A stretch of DNA of 42,607 bases from SIG575 sp964474295 (GTDB lineage: Bacteria; Bacillota; Clostridia; Oscillospirales; Acutalibacteraceae): positions 1-42,607 of the forward strand of contig CAYYRN010000013.1 of assembly GCA_964474295.1 (NCBI GenBank), read 5' to 3'. Positions 7,844 through 17,200 of this stretch are shown here, piece after piece; position 1 is the stretch's first letter; every line of letters begins with the position of its first letter. Position numbers and translations under genes: made by a program. The notes under the pieces are model-generated. The model ran no database searches, was not told where the DNA came from, and saw nothing but the letters and a program-made list of their open reading frames with translations.

Positions 7844-9265
7844 ATGGGCGGTTTTTTTGGTGCGGTTTCTGAAAGAGACTGCGTTATAGATGTTTTTTTC
7901 GGTGTTGACTATCATTCGCACCTCGGCACAAGACGAGGCGGTATGGCGGCATATGATGAAAAAATAGGTCTTCAGCGTGAAATTCACAATATAGAAAATT
8001 CACCTTTCAGAACAAAGTTTGAAGGCATTACGGAAGAAATGAAAGGCAAAGCCTGTATCGGATGTATAAGCGACAGCGACCCGCAGCCGCTTCTCATACG
8101 TTCCGAACTCGGAGTGTATGCCATTTGTACGGTAGGTACTGTTAACAATTCCGATGAGCTTGTGGAAAAGTATCTCCTCAGCGGCGGACATTTCAGCACC
8201 ATGACGGGCGGAAAAATCAATTCCTCCGAGCTTGTTGCGGCACTCATCAGTCAAAAGGGCAGCTTTGTGGAAGGAATTAAATTCGTTCAGGATATAGTCG
8301 AGGGTTCAATGTCCGTTCTTATACTTCTTGAGGGCGGTAAAATTATAGCCGCAAGGGATAAAATGGGCAGAACGCCCGTGCTTATCGGCAAAGATGATGA
8401 CGGCTACTGCGTAACGTTTGAAAATTTTGCTTATGATAAGCTCGGATATACGGCGGAAAAGGAATTAGGCCCCGGTGAAATAGTTTCCATTACATCCGAA
8501 AAGCTTGAGGTTCTCTCACCTGCAAGAAAAGAAATGAAAATCTGTGCGTTTCTTTGGACATATTACGGCTATCCCACATCCTGCTATGAGGGTGTCAACG
8601 TCGAGGCAATGCGTTACCGCAACGGTGTTATAATGGCTGATACCGACAGAAAAAACGGTGTTGCGCAAGACCTTGATTATGTTGCGGGTGTGCCTGATTC
8701 GGGAACACCTCACGCAATCGGTTACGCAAACGAAAGCCATGTCGATTTTGCAAGACCGTTTATTAAATACACTCCCACTTGGCCGAGAAGCTTTATGCCC
8801 ACAAATCAAAAGGAGAGAAACAAGGTTGCCAAAATGAAGCTGGTTCCCGTACACGAATTGATAGCGGATAAAAAACTTCTTTTTGTCGATGACAGCATCG
8901 TCAGAGGCACGCAGCTTCGTGAAACCGTTGATTTCCTTTACGAAAACGGTGCAGCCGAGGTTCATATCCGTTCTGCCTGCCCTCCGATAATGTATGGCTG
9001 CAAGTACCTTAATTTCTCACGCAGCACCTCCGAAATGGAGCTTATCGCAAGGCAGACAATTATGGAGCTTGAGGGCGAAGAAGGCTTTAAGTATATCGAA
9101 GAATACAGCGACGGTTCAACTGAAAGAGGAAAAGCTATGCGTAAAGCAATATGCGAAAAGCTTCATTTTTCATCTCTCGAATATCAGTCGCTTGAGGGAC
9201 TTATAAAATCAATCGGTTTGCCGGAATGTAAGATTTGTACTTACTGTTGGAACGGCAAAGAATAA
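7844..9265 (+). CDS. PurF-like amidophosphoribosyltransferase homologue lacking the catalytic Cys
   Basis: The family makes phosphoribosylamine from PRPP and glutamine, step 1 of the purine pathway. This 473-residue protein keeps the PRTase half: PRPP motif VDDSIVRGTQ (348-357) and WPRSFMPTNQKER. Cys234, Cys386 and Cys465-x2-Cys468 fall where Bacillus PurF binds its [4Fe-4S] cluster. In the N-terminal glutaminase domain the nucleophile is gone: the protein begins MGGFFGAVS where PurF has CGVFG after processing, the HRGQESAG region reads TRRGGMAA, and NGNLTN reads VGTVNN. So it probably cannot hydrolyse glutamine; use of free ammonia, a partner, or another role is open. Its place in the pur operon argues for a purine role. 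ATG 7844 follows AAGGGA. Confidence 0.85.
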   Translation: MGGFFGAVSERDCVIDVFFGVDYHSHLGTRRGGMAAYDEKIGLQREIHNIENSPFRTKFEGITEEMKGKACIGCISDSDPQPLLIRSELGVYAICTVGTVNNSDELVEKYLLSGGHFSTMTGGKINSSELVAALISQKGSFVEGIKFVQDIVEGSMSVLILLEGGKIIAARDKMGRTPVLIGKDDDGYCVTFENFAYDKLGYTAEKELGPGEIVSITSEKLEVLSPARKEMKICAFLWTYYGYPTSCYEGVNVEAMRYRNGVIMADTDRKNGVAQDLDYVAGVPDSGTPHAIGYANESHVDFARPFIKYTPTWPRSFMPTNQKERNKVAKMKLVPVHELIADKKLLFVDDSIVRGTQLRETVDFLYENGAAEVHIRSACPPIMYGCKYLNFSRSTSEMELIARQTIMELEGEEGFKYIEEYSDGSTERGKAMRKAICEKLHFSSLEYQSLEGLIKSIGLPECKICTYCWNGKE

Positions 9266-9289
9266 TTAAATTTGAAAGGAAGATTAACT

Positions 9290-10330
9290 GTGAACAATTC
9301 AAAATCTGACAGCTACGCATCAGCAGGTGTTGACATTACTGCCGGTTACAAAGCAGTTGAACTTATGAAACAGCACATTGCAAGAACAATTACGAAAGGA
9401 GCCGCTTCCGATATCGGAGGCTTCGGCGGACTTTTTGAACTCGACCTTACAGGAATTAAACGCCCCGTTCTTGTCAGCGGAACGGACGGTGTCGGAACAA
9501 AGCTTAAGCTTGCATTTCTTATGGATAAGCACGATACGGTGGGCATTGACTGCGTTGCAATGTGTGTCAACGACATCATCTGCTGCGGTGCAAAGCCGTT
9601 GTTCTTCCTTGATTATATTGCTTGCGGAAAGAACGTACCCGAAAAAATTGCAAGCATCGTCTCCGGTGTTGCGGAGGGCTGCGTGCAGTCGGGAGCTTCT
9701 CTTATAGGCGGCGAAACAGCGGAAATGCCCGGATTTTATCCTGTTGATGAATATGACCTTGCGGGATTCTCTGTTGGTGTTGTTGACCGTGAAAAGGTTG
9801 TTGACAACTCGGCAGTAAAAGAGGGCGATGTGATTATCGCTCTTAAATCAAGCGGTGTTCATTCAAACGGCTTTTCACTTGTAAGAAAAGTTTTTGATGT
9901 TGAAAACAGCGATATCAAAACTCCCGTTGACGCTCTCGGAGGCAAATCAATCGGTGAAGCGCTTCTCACACCTACAAAAATTTACGTTAAACCCGTTCTC
10001 GCACTTCTTGAAGAGGTCAAAGTCAAAGCAATTTCGCACATAACGGGCGGCGGCTTTTACGAAAATATTCCGAGAAGTATTCCGAAAGGCTTCGGTGCAA
10101 AAATCGAAAAGAGTTCGGTTGAAATTCTTCCGATTTTCGACCTTATCGCAAAAACGGGAAATATCCCCGAAAGAGATATGTTCAACACATTCAATATGGG
10201 TGTAGGTATGAGCATTGTAGTCAATAAGGAAGATGCCGATAAAGCTCTTAAAATTCTCCGTGAAAACGGTGAAGATGCTTACATCATAGGTGAGGTTGTA
10301 AAATCCGAAGCAGGTGTTATCATTGAGTAA
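9290..10330 (+). CDS. purM: Phosphoribosylformylglycinamidine cyclo-ligase (AIR synthetase)
   Basis: PurM closes the imidazole ring of FGAM with ATP, step 5. It has 346 residues. The signature SGTDGVGTKL, GGETAEMPG and ITGGGFYENIPR are all present, in the PurM/PurL kinase-like fold. The start is GTG 9290 behind GAAAGGA (9274-9280); a TTG at 9272 is in frame but would place the ribosome binding site inside the gene. It overlaps purN by eight bases. Confidence 0.95.
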   Translation: MNNSKSDSYASAGVDITAGYKAVELMKQHIARTITKGAASDIGGFGGLFELDLTGIKRPVLVSGTDGVGTKLKLAFLMDKHDTVGIDCVAMCVNDIICCGAKPLFFLDYIACGKNVPEKIASIVSGVAEGCVQSGASLIGGETAEMPGFYPVDEYDLAGFSVGVVDREKVVDNSAVKEGDVIIALKSSGVHSNGFSLVRKVFDVENSDIKTPVDALGGKSIGEALLTPTKIYVKPVLALLEEVKVKAISHITGGGFYENIPRSIPKGFGAKIEKSSVEILPIFDLIAKTGNIPERDMFNTFNMGVGMSIVVNKEDADKALKILRENGEDAYIIGEVVKSEAGVIIE

Positions 10331-10958
10331 AAAAAATATCGCCGTCCTTGTTTCGGGCGGCGGAACGAATCTTCAAAGTCTTATCGATGCACAAAAGCAG
10401 GGTATGTTCGGTGAAAGCGAAATTAAGCTTGTGGTTTCTTCAAAGCCCGAAGTTTTCGCACTTGAAAGAGCAAAACAAAACGGCATTGAATCCTGCGTCT
10501 TGTGCCGCAAGGATTATTCGGATATTGCCGAATATTCAAAGGCATTGACGTCTGTTCTTTTAAAAGCCGAAACGCATCTTGTGGTGCTTGCGGGCTTCTT
10601 GACAATTATAGACGAGCAGCTTTATAATGCTTTCCCGAACAGAATAATCAACATTCATCCCGCCTTAATTCCGTCATTTTGCGGAAAAGGCTATTACGGA
10701 CTTCACGTTCACGAAGCGGCACTCGAAAAGGGTGTTAAGGTTTCGGGTGCGACTGTACATTTTGTAACGCCGGAATGTGATGCAGGCCCGATAATACTTC
10801 AAAAAGCGGTTGAGGTAAAACAGGGCGATACACCCGAAACGCTTCAAAAGAGAATAATGGAAGAAGCCGAATGGAAGATATTGCCGCAGGCTGTAAAGCT
10901 GTTTTGTGAAGATAAGCTTGAGGTTGATAACGGCAAAGTTACAATAAAAGAACGGTAA
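10323..10958 (+). CDS. purN: Phosphoribosylglycinamide formyltransferase, 10-formyl-THF dependent
   Basis: PurN formylates GAR, step 3. It has about 211 residues. SGGGTNLQSLID is the phosphate-binding loop; the catalytic Asn and His are in INIHPALIPSF and the Asp in ECDAGPII. The start is uncertain: TTG 10323 (AGGTG six bases upstream, protein MSKKNIAVL) or GTG 10314, both overlapping the purM end. As a folate-consuming enzyme it fits control by the ZTP switch. Confidence 0.93.
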   Translation: MSKKNIAVLVSGGGTNLQSLIDAQKQGMFGESEIKLVVSSKPEVFALERAKQNGIESCVLCRKDYSDIAEYSKALTSVLLKAETHLVVLAGFLTIIDEQLYNAFPNRIINIHPALIPSFCGKGYYGLHVHEAALEKGVKVSGATVHFVTPECDAGPIILQKAVEVKQGDTPETLQKRIMEEAEWKILPQAVKLFCEDKLEVDNGKVTIKER

Positions 10959-10983
10959 TGTTCAAACGAAAGGAACTGACGGT

Positions 10984-11700
10984 ATGGAAATCAAAACTAT
11001 TGCAAACGAGTTAAACTCCCTTGCTTATCACGGCAGAGGAATCATTATCGGTAAAAGTGCAGACGGCAAAAAAGCGGTAAGTGCTTATTTTATTATGGGC
11101 AGAAGCGAAAACAGCCGAAACCGTGTTTTTGTTTCCGAAGGTGAGGCTATGCGTACAAAGGCTTTTGACGAGTCGAAAATGACTGACCCACACCTTATCA
11201 TTTATTATCCCGTAAGAGTTCTCGGTAATAAAACAATCGTAACAAACGGTGACCAGACAGATACGATTTATGACCTTATGGATAAGCAGATGACCTTTGA
11301 ACAGGCTCTCAGAACAAGGGAGTTTGAGGATGATTCGCCAAACTATACACCGAGAATTTCGGGCATTATTCGTCTTGAAAACGACGGAATGAATTTTGCT
11401 ATGTCCATTCTCAAAAGTGCCGAGGGTGACGCTTCCTCCTGTGAAAGATTTACATACGCTTATTCAAATCCGATTTGCGGAAAGGCTAAGTTTATTCATA
11501 CATATAACGGTGACGGAAATCCGCTGCCGTCATTTGAGGGTGAACCCAAAACTCTCGAATTACCCGATGTTGAAATTGATGAACTTACCGATTTAATTTG
11601 GAAAAACCTTAATGAAGATAATAAGGTTTCGCTTTTTGTAAGATATATTGATATCGAAAGCGGAAAAGCCGAAACAAGAATTGTAAACAAAAACAAGTAA
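10984..11700 (+). CDS. purO: IMP cyclohydrolase, archaeal PurO-like
   Basis: This protein probably closes FAICAR to IMP, the last step of the pathway. It has 238 residues, slightly longer than archaeal PurO (~200), with the family pattern AYHGRGIIIG followed by AYFIMGRSENSRNR (residues 34-47) in an NTN-hydrolase-like fold. It is unrelated to the MGS-like cyclohydrolase domain of ordinary bacterial PurH. Context is strong: it sits 15 bases before a PurH that lacks that domain. ATG 10984 is preceded by GAAAGGA. The assignment rests on a recognised motif plus context; catalysis is inferred. Confidence 0.8.
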   Translation: MEIKTIANELNSLAYHGRGIIIGKSADGKKAVSAYFIMGRSENSRNRVFVSEGEAMRTKAFDESKMTDPHLIIYYPVRVLGNKTIVTNGDQTDTIYDLMDKQMTFEQALRTREFEDDSPNYTPRISGIIRLENDGMNFAMSILKSAEGDASSCERFTYAYSNPICGKAKFIHTYNGDGNPLPSFEGEPKTLELPDVEIDELTDLIWKNLNEDNKVSLFVRYIDIESGKAETRIVNKNK

Positions 11701-11715
11701 TTCGGAGGCGATATT

Positions 11716-12900
11716 ATGAAAGAATTTGAACTTAAATACGGTTGTAACCCCAATCAAAAACCCGCAAAAATCTTTATGTCCGACGCAAGCGAGCTTCCCA
11801 TTGAAATTCTCAACGGCAGACCCGGTTTTATAAACTTTCTCGATGCCTTTAACAGTTGGCAGCTTGTAAAGGAAATTAAAGAAGCACTCGGTGAAGTGGC
11901 GGCAACTTCTTTCAAGCACGTCAGCCCCACATCTGCGGCAATCGGAACAAAGCTTCCCGAAAGCTTGAAAAAAGCTTGTTTTGTTGATGATATCGAGGGA
12001 CTTGACGATTCTCCTCTGGCTTGTGCGTATGCCAGAGCAAGAGGTACTGACAGAATGTCATCATTCGGTGATTGGATTGCACTTTCCGATGTTTGCGATG
12101 TAACAACGGCAAAGCTTATCGCAAGAGAAGTTTCAGACGGTGTTATCGCTCCGGGATATGAGGATGAGGCACTTGAAATTCTCAAAGGCAAAAGAAAAGG
12201 AAGCTATAACATTGTCAAAATCGACCCGAATTATGTTCCCAACCCGATTGAACATAAGCAGGTTTACGGCGTGACATTTGAGCAGGGAAGAAATGAATTT
12301 AAAATTAACAACGAATTGCTTTCAAACCTTGTTACCGAAAACAAGGAGCTTCCCGACAGTGCAAAAAGAGACCTTATCATTGCACTTATTACTCTTAAAT
12401 ACACGCAGTCAAATTCTGTTTGCTATGCTGTTGACGGACAGGCTATCGGCGTAGGTGCAGGTCAGCAGTCAAGAATACATTGCACACGTCTTGCGGGAAA
12501 CAAGGCTGACATTTGGCATCTTCGCCAGCATCCTATGGTGTTGTCGCTTCCGTTCCTCGATACAATCCGCAGACCTGACCGTGATAATGTAATTGATGTT
12601 TACATTTCCGATGACTATGATGATGTTCTTGCAGACGGAAATTGGCAGAAATATTTCAAAACACGTCCCGAAGTTCTTACAAGAGAAATCAAAAAGGAAT
12701 ATCTTTCTTCACTCAGCGGTGTAGCACTCGGTTCGGATGCGTTTTTCCCGTTTGACGATAATATAGAGCGTGCAAAAAGAAGCGGTGTTTCATATATAGC
12801 ACAGCCGGGCGGTTCTATCAGAGATGATGTTGTAATCGATTGCTGCAATAAGTATAATATGACAATGTCGTTTACCGGAATGAGATTGTTCCATCACTGA
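11716..12900 (+). CDS. purH: AICAR transformylase (PurH lacking the cyclohydrolase domain)
   Basis: The enzyme formylates AICAR with 10-formyl-THF, step 9. At 394 residues it is shorter than bifunctional PurH (~510-530) and begins within the transformylase domain: KYGCNPNQKPA matches the YGENPHQ region. The catalytic pair Lys67-His68 is in SFKHVSPTSAA, where E. coli has KHxNPCG; the C-terminal region has RLAGNKADIWHLRQHP and YIAQPGGSIRDD. The missing cyclohydrolase is supplied by the preceding gene. ATG 11716 has GGAGG (11703-11707). Confidence 0.9.
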   Translation: MKEFELKYGCNPNQKPAKIFMSDASELPIEILNGRPGFINFLDAFNSWQLVKEIKEALGEVAATSFKHVSPTSAAIGTKLPESLKKACFVDDIEGLDDSPLACAYARARGTDRMSSFGDWIALSDVCDVTTAKLIAREVSDGVIAPGYEDEALEILKGKRKGSYNIVKIDPNYVPNPIEHKQVYGVTFEQGRNEFKINNELLSNLVTENKELPDSAKRDLIIALITLKYTQSNSVCYAVDGQAIGVGAGQQSRIHCTRLAGNKADIWHLRQHPMVLSLPFLDTIRRPDRDNVIDVYISDDYDDVLADGNWQKYFKTRPEVLTREIKKEYLSSLSGVALGSDAFFPFDDNIERAKRSGVSYIAQPGGSIRDDVVIDCCNKYNMTMSFTGMRLFHH

Positions 12901-12931
12901 TTTAAGAGGAAATATTCGGAGGTAGAATCCA

Positions 12932-14206
12932 ATGAAACTTTTAGTTGTCGGCGGCGGCGGGCGTGAGCACGCAATTATAAAGAAATTAAAAGAAAATAAA
13001 AATGTAGAAAAAATCTATGCACTCCCCGGTAACGGCGGAATAGCTGCGGATGCCGAATGTGTGAACATAGGTGCTAAGGATATAGATAAACAAATCGAAT
13101 TTGCAAAACAGCATAATATAGATTTTGCCGTTGTCGCACCGGATGACCCGTTGGTTTTGGGTGCGGTTGATGCATTTAACGAGGCGGGCATAAAATGCTT
13201 CGGCCCCAAGAAAAATGCGGCAATTATCGAAGGCAGTAAAGTGTTTTCAAAAAATCTTATGAAAAAATATAACATTCCCACGGCAAAATACGAGGTGTTC
13301 TCGAATGCCGAGGAAGCGTTGACGTATCTCGAAACCGCACCGATTCCCACTGTTATAAAAGCGGACGGTTTGGCTCTCGGCAAAGGTGTTATAATTGCTT
13401 TGAGCCGTGAAGAAGCCGTGTCGGCAGTTAAAGAAATTATGGAAGACAAGGTTTTCGGTGAAAGCGGAAATAACATAGTTATTGAAGAGTTTTTAACAGG
13501 CCCCGAAGTGTCCGTACTTTCGTTTACCGACGGCAAAACGGTGGTTCCGATGGTTTCGTCAATGGATCACAAACGTGCCCTTGATAATGATGAGGGACTC
13601 AACACCGGCGGTATGGGTACGGTAGCTCCGAATCCTTATTACACACCCGATGTTGCAGAGGAATGTATGAACAAAATTTTCCTGCCCACAATCAATGCTA
13701 TGAAAGAAGAGGGCAGGGAATTCAGAGGATGCCTTTATTTCGGCTTGATGATAACTTCGGACGGGCCTAAGGTTATTGAGTATAACTGCCGCTTCGGTGA
13801 TCCCGAAACACAGGTCGTTCTTCCTCTTTTAAAAAGCGACCTGCTTGATATTATGCTTGCTTGTGCGGACGGTACACTCAGTGAGGATATGGTGAGGTTT
13901 TCCGATGAAAGTGCCTGCTGTGTTGTTATGGCATCTGACGGTTATCCGAAAAAATATTCCACAGGCTTTGAAATTAAAGCGGAAAAGGACGAAAGCTACG
14001 AGCTTTATATTGCCGGTGCGAAAATTTCGGATGACGGCAAACTCATAACCGGCGGCGGACGTGTTCTCGGCGTTGTTTCGACCGATGCTACATTAAAAGG
14101 TGCTGTTGATAAGGCTTATGAGAACGTGAAAAAAGTAAGTTTTGAAAATGCTTTTTACAGAAAAGATATCGGTAAAAGAGCGCTCTTGAAAACGGAGGTA
14201 AAATAA
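12932..14206 (+). CDS. purD: Phosphoribosylamine-glycine ligase (GAR synthetase)
   Basis: PurD joins phosphoribosylamine to glycine with ATP, step 2. It has 424 residues. The N-terminal LLVVGGGGREHAI loop, the ATP-grasp segment IKADGLALGKGV, GPEVSVLSF, and EYNCRFGDPETQVVLP are family signatures. ATG 12932 follows GGAGG at eight to nine bases. The TAATG junction overlaps purL by one base. Confidence 0.96.
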   Translation: MKLLVVGGGGREHAIIKKLKENKNVEKIYALPGNGGIAADAECVNIGAKDIDKQIEFAKQHNIDFAVVAPDDPLVLGAVDAFNEAGIKCFGPKKNAAIIEGSKVFSKNLMKKYNIPTAKYEVFSNAEEALTYLETAPIPTVIKADGLALGKGVIIALSREEAVSAVKEIMEDKVFGESGNNIVIEEFLTGPEVSVLSFTDGKTVVPMVSSMDHKRALDNDEGLNTGGMGTVAPNPYYTPDVAEECMNKIFLPTINAMKEEGREFRGCLYFGLMITSDGPKVIEYNCRFGDPETQVVLPLLKSDLLDIMLACADGTLSEDMVRFSDESACCVVMASDGYPKKYSTGFEIKAEKDESYELYIAGAKISDDGKLITGGGRVLGVVSTDATLKGAVDKAYENVKKVSFENAFYRKDIGKRALLKTEVK

Positions 14207-17200
14207 TGGTTTACAGAATTTTTGTCGAAAAAAAAGCGGGACTTGAAAACGAAGCAAACGCATTACGTCACGATATTCGTTCGCTTCTTTCGGTCAAAGG
14301 ACTTGAAAAGCTCAGAATTTTTAACAGATACGATGTCGAAAATATTGATGAAGAGTTGTTTGAAAAAAGCAAGATGACGGTTTTTGCCGAACCGCAGCTT
14401 GATAATATCAGCGATGATTTTTCCGATAATGACGCAATTATTTTCGCAACCGAATATCTTCCCGGACAGTTCGACCAGCGTGCGGATTCGGCAGCACAGT
14501 GTATACAGATAATTTCTCAAGGAGAAAGACCTCTTGTAAAAACAGCAAAGGTTTACGCACTTTACGGTAAAATTTCCGAAGAAGAGCTTGCGGAAATTAA
14601 AAAATATGTAATTAACCCCGTTGAGGCAAGGGAAGCATCGCTTGATAAGCCTGAAACGCTTGCAACGGATTACGAAATTCCGACAGAAGTTAAAACTCTC
14701 GACGGTTTCCTTGAGCTTGACGAAAAAGGTCTTGCCGATTTTGTAAAATCCTATGGCTTGGCAATGGATAACGATGACATAAAATTCTGTCAGGATTATT
14801 TCAAAACAGAAAACAGAAACCCGACAATAACGGAAATCAGAATGATTGATACATATTGGTCGGATCACTGTCGCCATACAACGTTCCTTACTACAATCGA
14901 CAGTGTTAAATTTGAAGATGAGTTGATAGAAAACGCTTGGAAAGAGTATACCTCAAAGCGTGAAGAACTCGGCAGAACAAAGCCCGTTAATCTTATGGAT
15001 GTTGCAACTTTGGCAACAAAGGTACTGAAGAAAAACGGCAAACTCGACAAGCTTGATGAGTCTGAGGAAATCAATGCCTGCACAGTCAAAATTACCGTTG
15101 ATTGCGACGGCAAAGATGAAGATTGGCTTCTTCTTTTCAAGAACGAAACACATAACCATCCTACGGAAATCGAACCTTTCGGCGGTGCCGCAACGTGTAT
15201 AGGCGGTGCAATCCGTGACCCGCTTTCGGGACGTTCTTATGTCTACGGAGCTATGCGTGTTACGGGTGCGGGAAATCCCCTCAAAAGCGTTTCCGAAACC
15301 ATGAAAGGTAAATTGCCGCAAAGAAAAATCGTAAGAACCGCTGCTGCGGGATATTCTTCATACGGCAACCAGATAGGCTTGGCAACAGGTCAGGTTGATG
15401 AAATATACCACGACGGATACGTTGCAAAGAGGATGGAAATAGGTGCGGTTGTGGCTGCCACTCCCGCAAAAAATGTACGCCGTGAGTGTCCCGAAGACGG
15501 CGATATCGTTATCCTTCTCGGCGGAAGAACAGGACGTGACGGCTGCGGCGGTGCTACCGGTTCATCAAAATCACACACTCTCGAATCGCTCGAATCCTGC
15601 GGTGCCGAGGTGCAAAAAGGTAACGCTCCCGAAGAAAGAAAGCTCCAGCGTCTTTTCAGAAACGAAGAAGCATCATATCTCATCAAACGCTGTAACGATT
15701 TCGGTGCGGGCGGTGTTTCCGTTGCGATAGGTGAGCTTGCGGACGGACTTGAAATCGACCTTAACAAAGTTCCGAAAAAATATGACGGACTTGACGGCAC
15801 GGAGCTTGCAATCAGCGAAAGCCAGGAAAGAATGGCTGTTGTTGTTGAAAAGAAAGACGTTGAACGTTTCCTTGAGCTTGCGTCAATCGAAAACCTTGAG
15901 GCTACTCCCGTTGCGGTTGTTAAGTCCGAACCGAGACTTGTTATGAATTGGAACGGTAAAAAAATCGTCGATTTGTCCCGTGAATTTTTAAATTCAAACG
16001 GTGCCGAAAAGCATATAGATATAGCACCCGAAAAATCGCAGTGCTATAAAAAACAGGTTGAGGGTAGTTTCAAAGAAAATCTCGAAGCTTTGGCTGATGA
16101 CCTTAACGTATGCTCAAAAAGAGGTCTTTCGGAACGCTTTGACTCAACAATCGGTGCAGGCACGGTGCTTATGCCGTTTGGCGGAAAGCATCAGCAAACA
16201 CCCATTCAGGCTATGGTACACAAAATTTCCACCGAAAAAGCCAAAACAAACAGTTGTTCTCTTATGTCCTGGGGTTATAATCCGTTTATTGCGGAAAAAA
16301 GTCCGTATCATTCGGCTTACCTTGCCGTAATTGAATCTGTTTCAAAGCTCATCGCAACAGGTGCGAAATTTGAAGATGTTTACCTTACCTTCCAGGAATA
16401 TTTTGAAAAACCGATGAAATCACCTCAGCGTTGGGGCAAACCGCTTTCAGCTCTTTTAGGTGCGTTTAAAGCACAGCTTGAGCTTGAAATCGCATCAATC
16501 GGCGGCAAAGATTCAATGAGCGGTTCTTTTGAAAACATAGATGTTCCGCCCACGCTTGTGTCGTTTGCCGTTACAACCGAAAAGGTTGACAGCATCGTGT
16601 CGCCCGAATTTAAAAAAGCGGGACATAATGTGTGCTTGCTTAAACCTGATTATGACGAAAACGGACTTCCCGTTACTTCCTCACTTAAATCCCTTTATGA
16701 TGAAGTAAACGCACTTCTTTCATCGAAAAAAGCAGTTTCGGCATACACCCCTACATACGGCGGTGTCGGTGAAGCGGTTATGAAAATGTGCTTCGGTAAC
16801 GGTATCGGATTTGAATTTGACGAAAACGTTTCAAACGAAGAAATTTTCGGATATAATTACGGCTCATTTGTTCTTGAAATGGCTGATACCTCGGTTGTCG
16901 GCACTCTTGTCGGAACAACGGTCGAAGAAGAAATTATTTCAAAAGGCAGTGAAAAAATCGCACTTGCCGATTTGCTTAAAATTTACGAGGATAAGCTTGA
17001 ACCCATTTATTCCTGCAACATTCCGTCGGAGGGCAAAGCAATTCCCGCATTTTCATTTAATGCGTCAGAGCGAAAAGCACCCTCAATCAAGTGTGCAAAA
17101 CCGAAAGTGCTTATTCCGGTATTCCCCGGAACAAACTGTGAGTATGATTCGGCAAAAGCTATGGAATATGCAGGTGCGGAAGCTAAAATTATAGTTCTCA

